This document shows positions 34,364-39,413 of a stretch of 39,413 nt of DNA, in pieces. The notes under the pieces were generated by a model that saw nothing but the letters and a program-made list of their open reading frames with translations, did not search any database and was not told where the DNA came from. Numbering within the stretch: the first letter of the stretch is position 1; the number at the start of each line of letters is the position of its first letter. This DNA comes from Saccoglossus kowalevskii (taxonomy: Eukaryota; Hemichordata; Enteropneusta; Harrimaniidae). The stretch lies in NCBI RefSeq assembly GCF_000003605.2, contig NW_003142306.1, positions 92,184-131,596 of the forward strand, in the 5' to 3' direction. The position numbers and the translations under genes are program-made.

Positions 34364-37300
34364 AAACCACTATACCAGTGACCGGTATCAATGTTACTCG
34401 CAGTAACTATATGTCATTATGGTAACGATTTTACGGTCAGAGCTTCTTAAATAACGTTTCTGTTATTTTTACGATGTAGAAACATTACAGTGAACTTATC
34501 ATAAGCAAATTATAATGAATCCAGTCAACATATAAATGTAGTCTAATAATTTCGAGAAAGATGTGTAACTGTCATGCATTTGTATGTTTCAGATAAAAAC
34601 ACATGATTAATGTTCGAAAGGAGTGAGCACATCCTCCACATGTGGAACACAGCAAGTAACAATTTGAATCACATTCAAGTGGTTGGTTACATATGATACA
34701 CAACTCATCACCTGTCAAAGTGATTTATGATTTTTATCCAGTTTATTACACCCGCGGGACAAACTGCTTGAATGTCATAAACGAGTCGCGCACTTAAAAA
34801 AATCTTGATTTAATAGTTAGAGCATTATTGTTGTATTACTTTATTTTGTAAGTATTATTAATGTTCTGATAGATGTATTGTTCTCATATTTTTACATTGG
34901 GCGTTTGACGCCGTCTGTGGTGTTTAGCCGCATAACATAAACGATGTTCACAAGAACAGTTATTGGTGTAGGGAATTGTTTTATACCACAGTCTCAATTG
35001 TGAATGAACATCAAGTAAAGATTGAATAGTCTTATACTAGTACGTTTATCTCACCGAACTACGTGACATTACGTAACGTCATAAATTTTATATTCTGTTG
35101 ATTCCGTTCACCCGTTTTGCAGGTTTCTGATCGCCAAAACTAGCTATCAATATAATGTTCTTATTTGGAAGTTTTAGGTAAACTATGTTCATGATATAAT
35201 TAGAGTTATTTCAAAGAGAAACATCAAAATAGGAAATTGTCATAATTCAAGTTTGCCAGACTGAAAAATGAAAATATATATTGAGGAAAATAAATATTCA
35301 GTAAATAAAGCCATACCGAACTCATGGTTAAATTAGAAATTCATATTACCTTGTTTGTTTGCGAATGACATATGGTGAAATTTATTTTGCTGTTCACTTG
35401 AATTACTTGGCTTTAATGTGAAAACTGACAGACGAAAAACAAAAAATAAAAGACTCGAATTTAGAATTGAGGCAGTGTAAACAATATAAACTACATATAC
35501 TATTGTCTCCTGCAAAATGGTAATATTATTGCCGTGGCCGTTAATATCTTACTGTTTAAATATGATTTGACTATGTGGTGTACTTTTTAACTGATTGTTT
35601 TGAAGCATTGTACCTATCAATTGTTTTGACAGATTTGGATTTGTGCATTCCATGTGCGACTATGTCTTGGATATGTTGTTATTTCTACTTTAGCAGAATG
35701 CGGACTGCTCAGTCAGCCATCGTTCCTATGGTGATGCAGCTATACAGTCATCAAAGCATTATGTCAGAGTAAAAGAACCGTTACACATAAGACAAGTGGT
35801 TGCTGTGCGGTACGATTAAAGGTATCCCTGATTGAACGTATCCAAATAAGACATCATGCTAAGTTGATAATACGCAAAACTGTGAAAGTAATGGACAATC
35901 GCGATAATGAGCCACGACAAAAATAGGAAAATAGGCGAAATCTAAGAATGGAATTCAACAATTAGAGTCATTGCAGTATAACGTCATGGTGTAATTTACC
36001 ATCAGATATTGAATATGCCAATTAAATTGGACGTACAATATAACATTACAATCATACATTTCTTCTAAGAATTGTCACAGGAAGTGCAATTTGATACAAA
36101 CAGTTCTTGTAATTCGAGTTTCGAAAAAGTATACACAGTATAATGGGACGGTTATTTAACTTACAGAGGATGGAAATTATACACTATAATGGACACCTTC
36201 TTTTCACTCTACAGACCGGTGACAATTACAGTAGCATGTGTGAACTAAACTCAGATTCCACTATACCATTATCACAGCTTTTTGCGCCGTATTTTCTCAA
36301 TATTCAGTTACTGTGGTCGTCATTTATGCACTACACTATAATTATATAAGACATTGCTGTGTGCACTGCACTATATTTTTGTAAGGAACTGCACTATATT
36401 TTCGTAAGATATTGCAGTATACACGGCACAATATTTTAGTCATTGCTGTCTACATATCACTCTAAAATATCACGCATCAACGGCGACCAACAATAAAACC
36501 AATTGACATATTTAAATGTATTTTCTGGCATATCTTCTTTGTTTAAAATTTGATTTTTCTAAATTTTGTTTCCAATGTTATGCATTCCATAATCCTGTCT
36601 AGGTATTTAATGTAACCGAGACCTCAGTACAGATCATTGCTCTGCAGATGAAATGAATTATTTGCTAGGTTCCAATATATTTGTTATAGAACATCATAGA
36701 AACTTTACTTTAACCATTTCACTGCATCACACTTCTCGCCCAAATTTTCAAATATACATCAATATTTCTGTAAATGAACCATAATTTGGGAGTCAAGAGA
36801 CAAAATTTGAGTCAATTTTCAAATTTGAGAGTTGGTTGCTTAGTTAATTGGGTTGTTAATGCGAACACGGAAAATAAAAATGAACTACTTGACATTCCCC
36901 ACTTTCTTTCAACCAATCATTATGACGTAATTTTTACTATTAAAATATAATTAATTACCACGTAAAATACAATTTATGCAAATCTAGGCTCTACAAATGC
37001 AACCCGGGATATTGATGATACATAGATTAACTAAAACTGGAGCCTTAACAATAGGTGACCAATAGTACATTTCATATCACGTGTCAGCCACACGTGGATC
37101 TGTGTGTATATGCCCTGCGAGGCGATGTACTTACATAACATTCATTACAACCAATATTTGAAGCATCCACGAAGACACGCATAAATCATTATCATTTGGA
37201 ATTATACGTTATTTTTAAATTGGAAGTTAGTATTGATATTCAAAGAAACATCAACTGTGTCGCTGCAAGCATTTTAATAGTATGTGTATTGTATAACAGC

Positions 37301-39413
37301 ATATATGTTCTATCATAAGTGTGAAATAAGTGAACGTGAATTATATATAAGCTTAGTTGAATACCTGATAGTTTGCTAAAATGCGAAATCTTGATATTCT
37401 TAACACATGTATTAATCCTAAACCTTCTATACGAATACTTATACGCGTGCATTCAATATTTCTTTTTCCTGACTGGAATTAAAAATATTTAAATTCAATG
37501 CCCACAATTTATAGCTGGGTTTATTGTGGATTAGATGTGAGTCATTATTACACGTGTCATTATTACACGTACTTCGATGCATTATTATGTTGTGGGAATA
37601 ACAGGATTCAGCAGTGTTGCCCGGGGCCTATTGCAAGACATCATTTTATCGGTCACAATTAACAGTATATTGGGACCAGCTCTTGATGTTAGCTGTTCCA
37701 TAATCAATATATATAGAGAAAGAAATTTCATGAATAGGTTATTTATGCGCGTTCACGTAAGTGTGGTATAAAATATAGTATTTTTTACCGTTTGATGTTT
37801 TTCAAGAAAACTCTTACTTTGCAACTAACACGAATGTTTTTATAAGTTTCATAACATATCGTCACTCTAAAAACAGTTCACATGTAAACGTAACGCATAT
37901 CAAACTATATCTATTTCATGGCGAAATCAAACAAAGCTTCACCGCCCGGGTAAAGTATTGTGTAACATCGATCGGCATTGGAAAACGAATCTGAATTTCT
38001 GAACAAAATAGCTATTAAAATGAGGGAAGCTGTGAAATATTCTACAACCCGAATATCCTTGTGCTAATTAATCGCAATTTGTATCTTAGATTGATTTTCT
38101 AAAGTAATATGCACGCCATTGTATAGATCGTTGAGCGGCATAACAACACAAAAGCCATGCATTGAAGATACGATGTTTGAAATGAGATAAGTTTACATTA
38201 TGGCACAATGTTGATAACACACAACAAATATTGAAGCCGATAGTAAGAAACGTTAATTAAAGTTCTTTCTCTTTCTCTTCCCTTACTTTACTACTTAATT
38301 TTAGCTTCACAACCACACAGTAATTGATCGCATCTATGATATTCGTATGTGATTTTGCCAGAGCAGAAATATAAGAATATGCTTTTTATTATTCTTTTGA
38401 ATAATTCCATAGTTCTTATTAAATTGAACATGTTTTCTGTTTAAATACTGTATACATCGCCAAAGAAACAAACACATTTATTCAGGTCATAGGTCGTAAA
38501 CATGGAGGCTGTCAACAAAAGTACACCAACATGCATATACAAATTCGCTGTAATCTATTCAGACAAATCATTCTTGTCCTAACTAGTCTATTTAAAGTTA
38601 TATTCATTTGTTGAGCTCTGCACAAAGTATAACGTATATAACAATTACACGAACTTATTTCATTATTAGTATGTAGATTCTGTCTCCATGGAACACAATG
38701 AAAAACATTTTTAATTACAACTAACTTAAAATTATGTAAATAAATTTTAACTCGTTTCTTGACTTTATAAGATACTATATATTTTTTTTTAACTTGTGGT
38801 AGGATTAATTGAGTAAATCTATGTTAGTATATATATGTATCATGATGGAGTAAGTGAATAATGAGTTTGAAATTAAATACATTAAGGTGCAACTTTAAAT
38901 GTGGAAGCAAATCAGTGTCTATTGTTGTGAATTCGTTAATGAATTAGGTCTGTCATGTAATGGGGGTATTAACAGGAATTACTTGAACCAGTATCACAAG
39001 TGTCTGAATTCCAATTATAGTTACCATAACATTGATAAATTCACGGTACGAATAGAGCGCAGACCCAAATGATGGCGCGAAAAACGATGCTTGCATTATT
39101 TCCTCTCAAAATCCATGTGACATCAAAAGCTGAAATGTAGTTCAATGCATTAAATGTAGTCGTCACAAAGATATCTCAACGTCAAATCGGTCGCGTTACT
39201 AATTTATTTTTCAAATTCACCATTCTCTATGAATACTTAACTATTGCGCTATGTAGTAAACTCAGATTTTTTAAACGCGTTGAATTTCATCAGTCTTACG
39301 CACAATACAATGATGCACATTGTACACTAATTTTCTCCATCAAATATATTTTAATATATTATCCGGTTGTTGTTCTAATCGTATGTATCTGACGTAACGT
39401 GTAGACCAACGTT
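34364..39413. other. Non-coding or unresolved upstream stretch
   Basis: AT-rich, with no supported gene. Near 36.35-36.45 kb a short unit GCACTATATTTT.GTAAG is repeated two to three times. The 5' exons of the receptor, if they lie in this window, would be here, but only the weak candidate at 35350-35424 was found. Confidence 0.5.
35350..35424 (-). CDS. Weak candidate upstream exon of the receptor
   Basis: 75 bp, open in the frame FTLKPSNSSEQQNKFHHMSF, ANKQ. It has a pyrimidine-rich acceptor (gtttttcgtctgtcag) and donor CAAG|gtaata. Phase 1-1 would join it to the first HYR exon without a frame break. It contains an N-S-S sequon but no known domain, and an open 75-bp segment with these sites can arise by chance. 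Confidence 0.25.

Noticed and set aside
37577-37771. + strand frame of 64 codons and a minus-strand frame reading PNILLIVTDK
   Set aside because: The minus frame resembles the start of sulfatases for a few residues only and then stops. Neither strand has supporting exons.
37813-37850. ATG with a hydrophobic start (MKLIKTFVLVA) before a GTAAGA on the minus strand
   Set aside because: It is too short to be a signal peptide exon on its own and its phase 2 end does not match the candidate exon at 35.4 kb.

Overview
The window is AT-rich eukaryotic DNA with long introns, GT-AG splice sites, short exons, simple repeats and many small inverted-repeat transposons. There are no prokaryotic features. 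The gene content (an adhesion GPCR with HYR domains) fits an invertebrate metazoan. A marine deuterostome such as a hemichordate or cephalochordate is a guess from memory of where this domain combination occurs, and the sequence alone does not fix the species.

One gene is well supported. It lies on the minus strand from about 29.9 kb down to 10.86 kb. I assembled 17 coding exons whose splice phases all agree, giving a continuous frame of 750 residues plus a stop, open at the 5' end. The order is HYR, HYR, Ser/Thr-rich stalk, GAIN domain, GPS autoproteolysis site (HL^TNFAILM, with the tethered agonist), seven transmembrane helices of the adhesion GPCR family, and a short C-terminal tail. The two HYR modules are single symmetrical phase 1-1 exons of exactly 237 bp each. 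The GPS is unusual: the second and fourth cysteines are both replaced (by Ser and Trp) and the first Trp is Leu, while the cleavage triad His-Leu-Thr is kept. The start codon and signal peptide were not found. A 75-bp phase 1-1 open segment at 35.4 kb is only a weak candidate for a further upstream exon.

Region by region: 1-387 holds the 3' end of a broken non-LTR retrotransposon (+ strand). 0.4-10.8 kb is non-coding with MITE copies (3.6, 4.1 and 4.6 kb), an AATG microsatellite (7.9 kb), a promoter- or LTR-like CCAAT cluster (9.2 kb) and a 23-copy 12-bp minisatellite (10.2 kb). 10.86-29.89 kb is the receptor gene, whose introns carry two copies of one TTAA-ended MITE (14.0 and 26.6 kb), a 316-bp long-TIR element (28.7 kb) and a 50-N assembly gap (16.8 kb). 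29.9-39.4 kb is upstream or intergenic, with a tandem duplication (30.0-30.3 kb), further MITE pieces (31.7 and 32.6 kb) and one unrecognised coding-looking + strand ORF (34.1-34.4 kb).
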